A stretch of DNA of 53,313 nt from JANXYY01 sp035530875 (GTDB lineage: Bacteria; Actinomycetota; Actinomycetes; Nanopelagicales; Nanopelagicaceae): NCBI GenBank assembly GCA_035530875.1, contig DATKUB010000050.1, positions 1 to 53,313 on the forward strand. The letters are read 5' to 3'. The position numbers were made by a program, and so were the translations under genes. The notes below the pieces were generated by a model. It saw only the letters and a list, made by a program, of their open reading frames with translations, was not told the origin of the DNA and did not search any database. This document shows positions 44,126 to 52,034 of this stretch, piece by piece. The first letter of the stretch is position 1; the number at the start of each line of letters is the position of its first letter.

Positions 44126-45154
44126 GTGAATCCGACGATGAAGTCAGTGGCCGTGCGTTTGAGCGGGCTCTCAAAGCGATTCGGCGAGGTAATCGCCGTC
44201 GATAATGTGGATCTTGAGATCGCCGATGGCGAATTCTTCGCCATGCTTGGCCCCTCGGGCTCGGGAAAAACTACTGTGCTTCGGATGATCGCTGGCTTTG
44301 AGCGACCCGACTCAGGCCGCATTGAACTAGCTGGAAAAGACGTTACCGATCAGCCGCCATTTCTTCGCGACGTGAACACGGTGTTTCAGGATTATGCGCT
44401 ATTCCCACACATGAGCGTCCTGGCAAATATTGAATACGGGTTGATGGTCAAGGGAGTCGGCAGGGACGAGAGAGTGGCTCGGGCGGAAAAAGCTCTTGAG
44501 CGAGTTCGGCTTTCCGGCCTTGGCGGACGAAAGCCCTCGCAACTTTCTGGCGGACAACGTCAACGTATCGCCCTCGCCAGGGCTTTAGTTAACGAACCTA
44601 AAGTGCTTCTGCTGGATGAGCCACTCGGTGCTCTTGATCTGAAGTTGCGTCAAGAAATGCAGGTCGAACTCAAGCAACTTCAACGTGAAGTTGGCATCAC
44701 CTTTATATTTGTTACTCACGATCAAGAAGAAGCACTCACGATGGCCGACCGAATCGCGGTGTTCAATCGCGGTCGAATTGAACAAATGGGAAATGCCGTC
44801 GATGTGTACGAGCACCCAGAGTCAGAATTCGTAGCCGGTTTTGTCGGCACTTCAAACTTGCTTCAGTCCAACGTCAGCAAGCAAATCACCGGCAAGGATG
44901 GAGTCTTCAGTATTCGTCCAGAGAAGATCTCCATCGTGGCCGAAAACTCAGCACCGGTGCCGGGCCAACGAAGAGTGCGTGGAACAGTTTCTAACGCCGT
45001 CTATCTAGGCGCAGCGACACGCATTACGGTTGATCTAGAGACCGGTGGAGCACTCGTTACGCTCCACCACAACGATGGCGGTCCATTAGACCTAACCGTC
45101 GGAAGTCCAATTGAACTGGCCTGGGATTCCGCTATGGAATTCCAAGTCACCTGA
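44126..45154 (+). CDS. potA: Spermidine/putrescine ABC transporter ATP-binding protein PotA
   Basis: About 342 residues. Walker A GPSGSGKTTVLRMIAGFERP, Q-loop TVFQDYALFPHM, signature QLSGGQRQRIALARAL, Walker B VLLLDEPLGALD, switch THDQEEAL, then a C-terminal TOBE domain (FSIRPEKISIV, RGTVSNAVYLGAATRITVDLE). The start at GTG 44126 is set by a -10 box six bases before it. Next to PotD, PotB and PotC, it energises polyamine uptake. Confidence 0.92.
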   Translation: MNPTMKSVAVRLSGLSKRFGEVIAVDNVDLEIADGEFFAMLGPSGSGKTTVLRMIAGFERPDSGRIELAGKDVTDQPPFLRDVNTVFQDYALFPHMSVLANIEYGLMVKGVGRDERVARAEKALERVRLSGLGGRKPSQLSGGQRQRIALARALVNEPKVLLLDEPLGALDLKLRQEMQVELKQLQREVGITFIFVTHDQEEALTMADRIAVFNRGRIEQMGNAVDVYEHPESEFVAGFVGTSNLLQSNVSKQITGKDGVFSIRPEKISIVAENSAPVPGQRRVRGTVSNAVYLGAATRITVDLETGGALVTLHHNDGGPLDLTVGSPIELAWDSAMEFQVT

Positions 45155-45197
45155 TTTCGCCCCTGGCAACGGAGCCAGAGGTTGATTCCTGGAAGGG

Positions 45198-46433
45198 ATG
45201 ATGAAGTTGCGCTCAAGAAAAAAGTTTTTAACTCTGAGCACGATCAGCATTGCGGCTGCTTCGATCTTGGTGCTGGCTGGATGTAGCAGCAGTAGCAGTT
45301 CAAGTGCCTCCGGAGCTGGCAATACCACCGCAGGTGTTCCTGCAGTGCCTAACATCCCAATGCAGAAGACCCTCGGCGCGGGTGAAGGCGCCCTCAATCT
45401 CGTCGCGTGGGCTGGGTACGCCGAGAATGGAAGCAACGACCCGACCGTCAACTGGGTAACTCCATTTGAAAACACGACCGGCTGCAAGGTCAACGTCAAG
45501 ATCGGAAACACTTCCGACGAGATGGTCACGCTCATGAAGACCGGGCAGTACGACGGCGTCTCCGCATCAGGTGATGCAACGCTCCGCCTGATTTATGGCG
45601 GCGATGTCGCACCGGTCAACACCAGTCTCGTGCCAAACTACGCAACGATTTCTGACTTCCTGAAGAACCAGAAGTGGAACTCGGTAAATGGACAGATGTA
45701 CGGAATTCCGCACGCCTGGGGTGCAAACGTGCTGGCTTCAAACGCCAGCAAAGTCACGCCCGCTCCAACTTCATGGGCATCCGTTTTCGATCCCAATTCG
45801 CCGTACAAGGGCAAGATCACCGCGTACGATTCCCCGATTTACATTGCGGATGCGGCTATCTATCTCATGTCAACGAAACCGGAATTGAAGATCACCAACC
45901 CCTATTCCCTCGATAACACTCAGTTCAATGCCGCAGTGGACCTGCTAAAGGCACAGAAGTTGATTGTCGGCGAGTACTGGTCTGACTACACCAAAGCTGT
46001 TTCGTCATTCGAATCGGGTAACACGTTGCTCGGAACTAGTTGGCAGGTGATCGTCAACCTGATCAATTCCGACAAGAAGGTTCAGGTCAATGCGACCGTT
46101 CCGACAGAAGGCGCAACCGGATGGTCTGACACTTGGATGGTTGCCGCCAAGGCCGCCCACCCGAACTGCATGTACATGTGGATGAACTACATAACCTCAG
46201 CCAAGGTCAACGCCCAAGTGGCCGAGTACTTTGGCGAGGCGCCAGCTCAGACATTGGCTTGCGGAGAGACCGTGGACAAGAACTTCTGTGCGACCTACCA
46301 CGCGACCGATGCTGCTTATGCAAGCAAGATCTGGTACTGGACCACCCCAACGACAAATTGTCTTGATGGTCGAGGGCCGATCTGCAAGGACTACGCCGCT
46401 TGGACGCAAGCCTGGACGGCGATAAAGGGTTGA
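45198..46433 (+). CDS. potD: Spermidine/putrescine-binding lipoprotein PotD
   Basis: 411 residues. Signal peptide with lipobox LVLAGC at Cys29 and a Ser/Ala-rich linker. The mature protein is an SBP_bac_8-type binding protein with LNLVAWAGYAENGSNDPTVNWVTPFENTTGC, DGVSASGDATLRLIYGGDVAPVN and YGIPHAWGANVLASNA. The ATG at 45198 has GGAAGGGATG upstream; a second ATG follows directly. Downstream is a strong hairpin before the permease genes. Confidence 0.9.
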   Translation: MMKLRSRKKFLTLSTISIAAASILVLAGCSSSSSSSASGAGNTTAGVPAVPNIPMQKTLGAGEGALNLVAWAGYAENGSNDPTVNWVTPFENTTGCKVNVKIGNTSDEMVTLMKTGQYDGVSASGDATLRLIYGGDVAPVNTSLVPNYATISDFLKNQKWNSVNGQMYGIPHAWGANVLASNASKVTPAPTSWASVFDPNSPYKGKITAYDSPIYIADAAIYLMSTKPELKITNPYSLDNTQFNAAVDLLKAQKLIVGEYWSDYTKAVSSFESGNTLLGTSWQVIVNLINSDKKVQVNATVPTEGATGWSDTWMVAAKAAHPNCMYMWMNYITSAKVNAQVAEYFGEAPAQTLACGETVDKNFCATYHATDAAYASKIWYWTTPTTNCLDGRGPICKDYAAWTQAWTAIKG

Positions 46434-46436
46434 CCT

Positions 46437-46487
46437 TTGAATGTGTGCAGGTGGTGGGTTCTGGCCTCATCACCTGCACACATTCAA
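46437..46487 (+). terminator. 17-bp perfect hairpin between potD and potB
   Basis: The arms at 46437-46453 and 46471-46487 are perfectly complementary over 17 bases (core GTGTGCAGGTG with CACCTGCACAC), and further pairing including wobble extends inward to leave a loop of about seven bases. It starts three bases after the potD stop. There is no U-tract, so a partial terminator or a transcript-stabilising hairpin that favours potD is more likely than full termination. Confidence 0.7.
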
Positions 46488-46568
46488 TAGGTATCACTCG
46501 GTTCCAAGTGAGTACTGCAATTTGCCCAACAACTAACTGTGAGAACCCGAAGAGATCGTGACTAATCA

Positions 46569-47438
46569 ATGAGCATCGCAGCAAATACCTCTGCATGGCT
46601 GCATCGGCATCGCCGCAGTCGCTTGGCAATTTTGCTGAGCGCTCCCATGCTGTGGCTCGTTGTTGCCTATCTCGGATCTCTTGCGGTGATGTTTATCTCT
46701 GCGTTTTGGAGCATCGACACTTTCACGGGCTCGCTCGTAAGACGATTCACCACAGATAACTTTCACACCCTCATCACTGAGAGCGTGTATAGAACGATCG
46801 CGATTCGCTCCCTTGTCGTCGCCTCGCTAGTGACAATTGTTGACGCAATCCTGGCTATGCCGATTGCATTTTTCATGGCCAAAGTTCTTTCACCACGCTA
46901 TCGACGAATTATGGTTGCGGTGGTTTTGCTGCCGCTATGGGCGTCCTATCTCGTTAAGGCATACGCATGGAGAACGATATTCGCCGATGGCGGCGTACTT
47001 GCCTGGTTAGCCGCACCGTTCAAAATTCACACCCCAGGATTTGGACTCGGGGCGACCACCGTTGTTCTTGCCTACCTCTGGCTTCCCTACATGATTCTGC
47101 CGATGTTCGCCGGCTTGGAACGTTTGCCCGACTCGCTACTTGAGGCATCAAGCGACTTAGGCGCAAGCGCCTGGCGCACATTCAGGTCCATCGTCCTTCC
47201 AATCACGTATCCAGCATTTATCGCCGGATCGATCTTCACCTTCTCGCTCTCAATGGGCGACTACATCACCGTAAAGATCGTCGGCGGCAAGACTCAACTT
47301 TTTGCCAACGTCGTTTATGACAACATCGGGATCGCCGGAAACCTGCCATTCGCTGCTGCAGCCGCAATGGTCCCCATTGTTACCATCCTCGGCTACCTAC
47401 TGCTCGTGCGTCGCTCCGGCGCACTGAATAACTTGTGA
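46569..47438 (+). CDS. potB: Spermidine/putrescine ABC transporter permease PotB
   Basis: 289 residues with six membrane helices. N-terminal LAILLSAPMLWLVVAYLGSLAVMFISAFW, the permease EAA motif LLEASSDLGASAWRTFRSIVLPIT, and MPIAFFMAKVLSPRYRRIMV. It pairs with PotC. It lies 135 bases after potD beyond the hairpin. No clear -35/-10 is seen, so it is probably read from potA. Confidence 0.9.
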   Translation: MSIAANTSAWLHRHRRSRLAILLSAPMLWLVVAYLGSLAVMFISAFWSIDTFTGSLVRRFTTDNFHTLITESVYRTIAIRSLVVASLVTIVDAILAMPIAFFMAKVLSPRYRRIMVAVVLLPLWASYLVKAYAWRTIFADGGVLAWLAAPFKIHTPGFGLGATTVVLAYLWLPYMILPMFAGLERLPDSLLEASSDLGASAWRTFRSIVLPITYPAFIAGSIFTFSLSMGDYITVKIVGGKTQLFANVVYDNIGIAGNLPFAAAAAMVPIVTILGYLLLVRRSGALNNL

Positions 47439-47445
47439 GCGTGAG

Positions 47446-48261
47446 ATGAATTTATCTAAGCGTGCTCGAATTGCGCTCGGCATGATCTCCGCTTTGGTGC
47501 TGACCATTCTGTACTTTCCACTCTTAGTAGTCGTGGTTAACTCGTTTAACCCATCGAAAACTTTCTCTTGGCCACCAACTGGATTTTCAACCGAGTGGTG
47601 GGGCAAGGCAATCGCAAACACGGGCGTGCGAACGGCTTTGGTCACGAGCCTCAAAGCAGGACTTGGGGCAACATCGATTGCGCTAGTCCTTGGCAGCATG
47701 GCTGCATTTGCGGTCGCGCGGTATAAATTCTTTGGCCGTGAAGCGATATCGCTTCTGGTGATCCTGCCCATAGCGTTGCCGGGCATCGTGACTGGGATCG
47801 CACTCAGCTCCACCTTCGCCACTTTCTTGCAGCCGTTCGGGATTGGTCTTGGCCTATTCACCGTAATCATTGGACATGCCACTTTCTGCATCGTTGTGGT
47901 CTACAACAATGTTCTAGCAAGGCTCCGGCGAGTCGGTTCAACTCTTGAGGACGCCTCCGGAGATTTGGGCGCAAATACTTTCCAGACTTTCAGGTACGTC
48001 ACGTTCCCGACGATTCGCTCATCGCTGGTCGCTGGTGCCCTGCTGGCCTTTGCGCTCTCCTTCGACGAGATCGTCGTAACGACCTTTACTTCGGGCCCAA
48101 ACATCAAGACCCTCCCGCAATGGATCTTCGACAATCTATTTAGGCCAAATCAAGCCCCAATCATCAATGTCGTGGCCGCCTGCCTGATCGTCGCCTTTGC
48201 CCTGCCGGTCTGGCTCAGCCAGCGCCTCTCTGACGGCGCCGCAGCAGGTGGCCGGATCTAG
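47446..48261 (+). CDS. potC: Spermidine/putrescine ABC transporter permease PotC
   Basis: 271 residues with six membrane helices. MISALVLTILYFPLLVVVVNSFNPSKTFSWPPTGFSTEWW at the N terminus is the PotC signature. The EAA loop is TLEDASGDLGANTFQTFRYVTFPTI. It starts eight bases after the potB stop. It completes the importer PotA2-PotB-PotC with PotD. Confidence 0.9.
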   Translation: MNLSKRARIALGMISALVLTILYFPLLVVVVNSFNPSKTFSWPPTGFSTEWWGKAIANTGVRTALVTSLKAGLGATSIALVLGSMAAFAVARYKFFGREAISLLVILPIALPGIVTGIALSSTFATFLQPFGIGLGLFTVIIGHATFCIVVVYNNVLARLRRVGSTLEDASGDLGANTFQTFRYVTFPTIRSSLVAGALLAFALSFDEIVVTTFTSGPNIKTLPQWIFDNLFRPNQAPIINVVAACLIVAFALPVWLSQRLSDGAAAGGRI

Positions 48262-48270
48262 CCCACTGTT

Positions 48271-48300
48271 TTTCCTGATTCACACGCTCTCGCATAGACT
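48271..48300 (+). promoter_or_regulatory. Weak promoter for tRNA-Phe
   Basis: TAGACT (48295-48300) is a good -10. A poor -35 (TTTCCT, 48271-48276) sits 18 bases before it. Transcription would start about 5 bases before the tRNA. Confidence 0.35.
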
Positions 48301-48311
48301 GCGTGGACTAA

Positions 48312-48388
48312 GGCCAGGTAGCTCAGTTGGTACGAGCGCGCGACTGAAAATCGTGAGGTCGACAGTTCGATCCTGTCCCTGGCCACCA
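48312..48388 (+). tRNA. tRNA-Phe (GAA), CCA encoded
   Basis: 77 bases with 3' CCA encoded, unlike the Glu and Asp tRNAs. Acceptor GGCCAGG pairs with CCTGGCC, discriminator A, the anticodon loop CTGAAAA gives GAA, and the T arm is GACAG-TTCGATC-CTGTC. It marks the boundary of the following restriction-modification locus. Confidence 0.95.
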
Positions 48389-48460
48389 TTGAGGCGTATG
48401 CCTAACTACCCCCCTGTGGAAAACTAACTAAAAGGGCATTTGACCAGGTCTTTTGAACAA

Positions 48461-48482
48461 GGGGCGTCCGCCCCCTCTTTTT
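48461..48482 (+). terminator. Rho-independent terminator after tRNA-Phe
   Basis: GGGGC (48461-48465) pairs with GCCCC (48470-48474) around a 4-base loop. A T-run (48478-48482, interrupted earlier by CT) follows. It ends the tRNA-Phe transcript and may stop reading from the opposite gene too. Confidence 0.6.
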
Positions 48483-48566
48483 ACTGGAACCGCTCAATGC
48501 TGGGCTGCCGCCTGAGCGCAGCCTGGTCAATCCCTCACTGCCCAGCCCCACAAAGATCATTCATGA

Positions 48567-50054
48567 TTAAGTGCGGGGACGAACCCATGTAGGCGCAACC
48601 ACAGACGGATCCGCGAGTAGCCGAATGAGGTACCACCAGATTAGATCGGGCAGGCTGTTGTCCAATGCTCCGGTATGACTTGCTAAGTACGAAAGTCCGC
48701 GCGGATTTTTCGCAATCTTTCCAAAACCGTGATGGGAGTTTCGCAGCACCCTCACGTACTCGCCTCTAGCCCGGTCGATGGCAATGCCCTCACGCCTAGT
48801 GCCATCCTTGGTGCTGATCAACAAGAGACCGTCGGAGGTTCGTCTGGACCCCGACCAGAAGCCATCTTCTACATGCATCAGCGCCTTAAACGCGCCTTCC
48901 ACTACCGGCGCTACAGCACGTGCCACCGGCTCTGGAAGTGTTGCCTTCAGGCTGGCCCATTTCTCATGTTGTTCTCCATAACTTAGGTTGCTTTCGTAGG
49001 TCCCCATTCCACCACCTTCAAGCAAGTCCAGAAGATCAAATAAGAGAATCTTTCGCAGCACCTCATCTTTGGACTTAAGCCGCATAATCTCAGCGGCCGT
49101 TACAAAGATTTTCTCGACCGTTAAAGTGGCGCCTAGATGGGAACTCGGATCATAACTACCTTCGCCATCGAGATGGCGAGTCGGATCTGAAAGCACCCAA
49201 AGTAGTTCCGAAACTTTGGCGACCCACCACTCCAACAGATGCTCTCTCGTTCCAAGATTCTCCGCCGGGACCCCATGCACAGGCGCTCTTGCACTGCCCG
49301 CATAGTTTGGCTGAAACGTATCCAGCAGATCAGTCCATACCTTGGACCTACCAATCTCAGGCACCTTCAATAGACGAACAACGTTTGCATACGGCCTCAT
49401 CGCGCTGAACCCGCCCACCCAAGGCGAGTTTAGAAGCAGGATCGGGCTGAAATAGACGGCGAACGACCCAGATGAGTTTTGCATCAAGTCACTAGCCGTC
49501 GGGAAACCAGCAAAGTCTTCAATCTTCACCGCTTCATTGGCATAACGTTGAGCGAAAAGCGCTCGCATGAATGCCAATCGCTGAGACAGAAGTGCATCCA
49601 CTTCGACAAGCCAGAGAGAATCGGTGTCTTGCCCAAGCGATTGAAACTCTCGCAGTTTGCCCTCTAAATCTGCATCCAGGCATATCTGGAGTTCCCCGAC
49701 AAATCGGAACCACAGGGGCTGTTCATCTGTCCGCGCCATGGCCTGCTGCGTTCGTTGGTCATCAAACCACGCTAACTGTTCCTTACTTATTGCCCAGGTG
49801 ATCGGAGTCAAGGTGCCAAGGCGCCTTAGGCCAAGTGACTCGAAATGAGGTCCCTTTGCAATAAGTGAAAGACGGACGCCAGGCCTCATCGACTGTCGAC
49901 GCTGATAATCTTCCTGTGTCTTGATCTTCCAAGAACCATCAGGCATCTCTTTGACTTTAAGGCTCGCAAAGGCCTCGAATCTTTCCTTGGGTATGAATGG
50001 CGAACGCAAATCCGCCGGGATCCGAACCCAATCATTCGCTCCCGTTGCTGGCAT
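48567..50054 (-). CDS. Unrecognised 495-residue protein next to type I RM operon
   Basis: I do not recognise this protein. It is soluble with no signal peptide or membrane helix. Visible features are an N-terminal beta-rich domain (residues 1-130, DWVRIPADLRSPFIP, GSWKIKTQEDY, LWFRFVGELQICLDADLEG), a helical middle (150-350), and a C-terminal part with VLRNSHHGFGKI, a basic-His stretch that loosely recalls the RNxxH-type motif of HEPN domains, though its spacing is one residue short. It ends with LPDLIWWYLIRLLADP. The genetic context (tRNA, RM genes) suggests defence; this is inference. The ATG follows a 33-codon ORF with three bases between. Confidence 0.55.
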   Translation of the reverse strand: MPATGANDWVRIPADLRSPFIPKERFEAFASLKVKEMPDGSWKIKTQEDYQRRQSMRPGVRLSLIAKGPHFESLGLRRLGTLTPITWAISKEQLAWFDDQRTQQAMARTDEQPLWFRFVGELQICLDADLEGKLREFQSLGQDTDSLWLVEVDALLSQRLAFMRALFAQRYANEAVKIEDFAGFPTASDLMQNSSGSFAVYFSPILLLNSPWVGGFSAMRPYANVVRLLKVPEIGRSKVWTDLLDTFQPNYAGSARAPVHGVPAENLGTREHLLEWWVAKVSELLWVLSDPTRHLDGEGSYDPSSHLGATLTVEKIFVTAAEIMRLKSKDEVLRKILLFDLLDLLEGGGMGTYESNLSYGEQHEKWASLKATLPEPVARAVAPVVEGAFKALMHVEDGFWSGSRRTSDGLLLISTKDGTRREGIAIDRARGEYVRVLRNSHHGFGKIAKNPRGLSYLASHTGALDNSLPDLIWWYLIRLLADPSVVAPTWVRPRT

Positions 50055-50057
50055 GAC

Positions 50058-50159
50058 TCAGTAGATCTTTCGGATAAAAACATAGGTTGCGAGTACCTCT
50101 TGCCCAACGGGCGGCCGCGTTTCAGTGTCACGGACTATCTCGATTGCCTTATACGCCAC
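50058..50159 (-). CDS. Small 33-residue ORF upstream of the unknown protein
   Basis: A GTG start at 50159 has AGAGGGG seven bases upstream. The frame is 33 codons (MAYKAIEIVRDTETRPPVGQ at the start, ending VFIRKIY) and stops at TGA 50058-50060, three bases before the ATG of the 495-residue gene. No family is recognised. Its strong ribosome site and tight coupling suggest it is translated, possibly as a small partner or as a leader. Confidence 0.4.
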   Translation of the reverse strand: MAYKAIEIVRDTETRPPVGQEVLATYVFIRKIY

Positions 50160-50365
50160 GTGATCACCCCTCTTTGAGTCGTTCCAATCTGTTCAGTAGC
50201 CAGAATCAGCATGCCTCTTTGCTCACAATCACCGGCCCATAGAGAAGGTTAGCGATCACGTCCGACTATTCCGGCCTACATCGGCTGGCCGATTCGATCT
50301 AACATTTTTTGCGAAAAATCAACTAAAGGGGCTCTTGATTAGGGATAACGATCGCCAAAGGTCCC
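50160..50365. other. Intergenic region between small ORF and hsdM
   Basis: This divergent gap carries the ribosome site of the 33-codon ORF and an AT-rich stretch (about 50300-50330). From 50319 it has a segment that resembles 48423 onward (AACTAAA, GGGC, TTGA, AGG in the same order). No gene is visible. Confidence 0.35.
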
Positions 50366-50396
50366 CCCTCTTCGCTACGCTCCGTAGCGAAGAGGG
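50366..50396. promoter_or_regulatory. 14-bp inverted repeat just upstream of hsdM
   Basis: CCCTCTTCGCTACG (50366-50379) and its complement CGTAGCGAAGAGGG (50383-50396) flank a 3-base loop, 24 bases before the hsdM start. It could be an RNA hairpin in the leader or a dimeric regulator site that delays restriction expression. Confidence 0.55.
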
Positions 50397-50420
50397 TCAC
50401 TATGAACGGGAGCCAGTTAC

Positions 50421-52034
50421 GTGCCACCCAGAGGGACCAAGTCGAAACAGTTGGGACTTGAAGCCTCCCTTTGGGATGCCGCAAACCAACTTCGCTCAAG
50501 CGTCGAACCCAGTGAATACAAGCACGTAGTTCTGGGGCTCATCTTTCTCAAATATGTATCGGACACGTTTGCCGCGAAACAGGAATCCCTTGCTGAGAAA
50601 GTTAGAGATCCAAAGTCAGATTTGTATATGCCGACCGAGGATGCCCGCCAAGTTCTCCTTGGCGATCGTGACCTCTATACGGCTGCCGGCATCTTCTGGG
50701 TCCCCGAAGGCCACCGCTGGACAGATCTACGTTCCGCGGCAAAACAGCCAAACATCGGACAACGAATCGATGCGGCGATGGATGCAATCGAGAAGGAGAA
50801 CCCAACACTTCGCGGCGTCCTGCCGAAGATCTTCGCATCATCAGATTACAAGCCCGCGATGCTCGGCGGATTGATCGACACGTTCTCTCGCGATGACCTC
50901 GCCGCCGCTGAACATCGAGATCAAGACATCCTCGGTCGCGTATACGAATACTTTCTTGGCCAGTTCGCCTCGACGGAAGGCAAATCCGGCGAGTACTACA
51001 CCCCACGATCCATCGTTGGGCTCATGGTCGAGATGCTCGAACCTTTCTCTGGACGCGTGTATGACCCCGCATGTGGTTCTGGTGGCATGTTTGTGCAGGC
51101 AGATGCGTTCGTCCGGGCCCACTCCGGAAACCGAAATGACATCAGCGTCTTCGGTCAGGAAATGAATCCAACAACTTGGCGCCTCGCAAAGATGAATCTT
51201 GCACTTCGAGGAATCGAAGCGAACCTCGGGCCCGAGGCTGGCAACTCCTTCGATGACAACAAGCATGTTGACCTACGAGCCGACTTCATCATCACCAACC
51301 CACCTTTTGGCAGGACGGTCTATTGGCCAGCCGATGCCCTTACAGGTGATGCACGGTTTGTATTCGGAGTCCCACCGGGCAACCGAGTCAACTACGCATG
51401 GTTGCAGCACTATCTTCATCACCTCTCGCCAACCGGGACTGCCGCAACCGTAATGCCGAATGGATCCCTCACTTCGAATGCATCCGGAGAGGGCGAGATC
51501 CGAGCCAAGATGGTCGACGCAGACAAGGTCGAGTGCGTTGTAGTTCTGCCAGGTCAGTTGTTCTACGGCGTTCCGATTCCTGTATGCCTGTGGTTCCTCA
51601 CACATGACAAGAGCGCCCGAGTTGTAAGAAGTGAACGACCTCAGCGTGACCGTAGGGGCGAGGTGTTGTTCATTGATGCACGCAAGTTCGGAATAATGGT
51701 CGATCGAGCACATCGGGAACTGACCGAAGAAGAGATTCAGCGCATCGCCGATACTTACCATGCTTGGCGAGGCGAACCCGGTCTACCCACGTATGAAGAT
51801 GCCGCGGGGTTCTGTTCCGGGGCGACTATCGCTGACATACGAGCGCAAGGGTATGCGTTGACGCCGGGCCGCTACGTTGGGAGCGATGTAGTCGACCACG
51901 ACGATGAACCTATCGAGGAAAAAATCTCGCGTTTGACGCAAGAGTTAAGAGAAGGCTTTCAGGCGCGACAAGCACTTCAGGAGCAAGTGCTTGTTGCACT
52001 CGAATCTCTCGAGGCGGACCTAGATGAAATCTGA
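50421..52034 (+). CDS. hsdM: Type I restriction-modification system DNA methyltransferase subunit HsdM
   Basis: 537 residues. N-terminal helical HsdM_N domain (LWDAANQLRSSVEPSEYKHVVLGLIFLKYVSDTF), then the N6-adenine methyltransferase core: VYDPACGSGGMFVQA (SAM motif, about residue 212) and FIITNPPFGRTVYW (catalytic NPPF near 292). The GTG start has GGGAG eight bases upstream. It overlaps hsdS by 11 bases. Methylates the host and is the core of the restriction complex. Confidence 0.95.
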   Translation: MPPRGTKSKQLGLEASLWDAANQLRSSVEPSEYKHVVLGLIFLKYVSDTFAAKQESLAEKVRDPKSDLYMPTEDARQVLLGDRDLYTAAGIFWVPEGHRWTDLRSAAKQPNIGQRIDAAMDAIEKENPTLRGVLPKIFASSDYKPAMLGGLIDTFSRDDLAAAEHRDQDILGRVYEYFLGQFASTEGKSGEYYTPRSIVGLMVEMLEPFSGRVYDPACGSGGMFVQADAFVRAHSGNRNDISVFGQEMNPTTWRLAKMNLALRGIEANLGPEAGNSFDDNKHVDLRADFIITNPPFGRTVYWPADALTGDARFVFGVPPGNRVNYAWLQHYLHHLSPTGTAATVMPNGSLTSNASGEGEIRAKMVDADKVECVVVLPGQLFYGVPIPVCLWFLTHDKSARVVRSERPQRDRRGEVLFIDARKFGIMVDRAHRELTEEEIQRIADTYHAWRGEPGLPTYEDAAGFCSGATIADIRAQGYALTPGRYVGSDVVDHDDEPIEEKISRLTQELREGFQARQALQEQVLVALESLEADLDEI

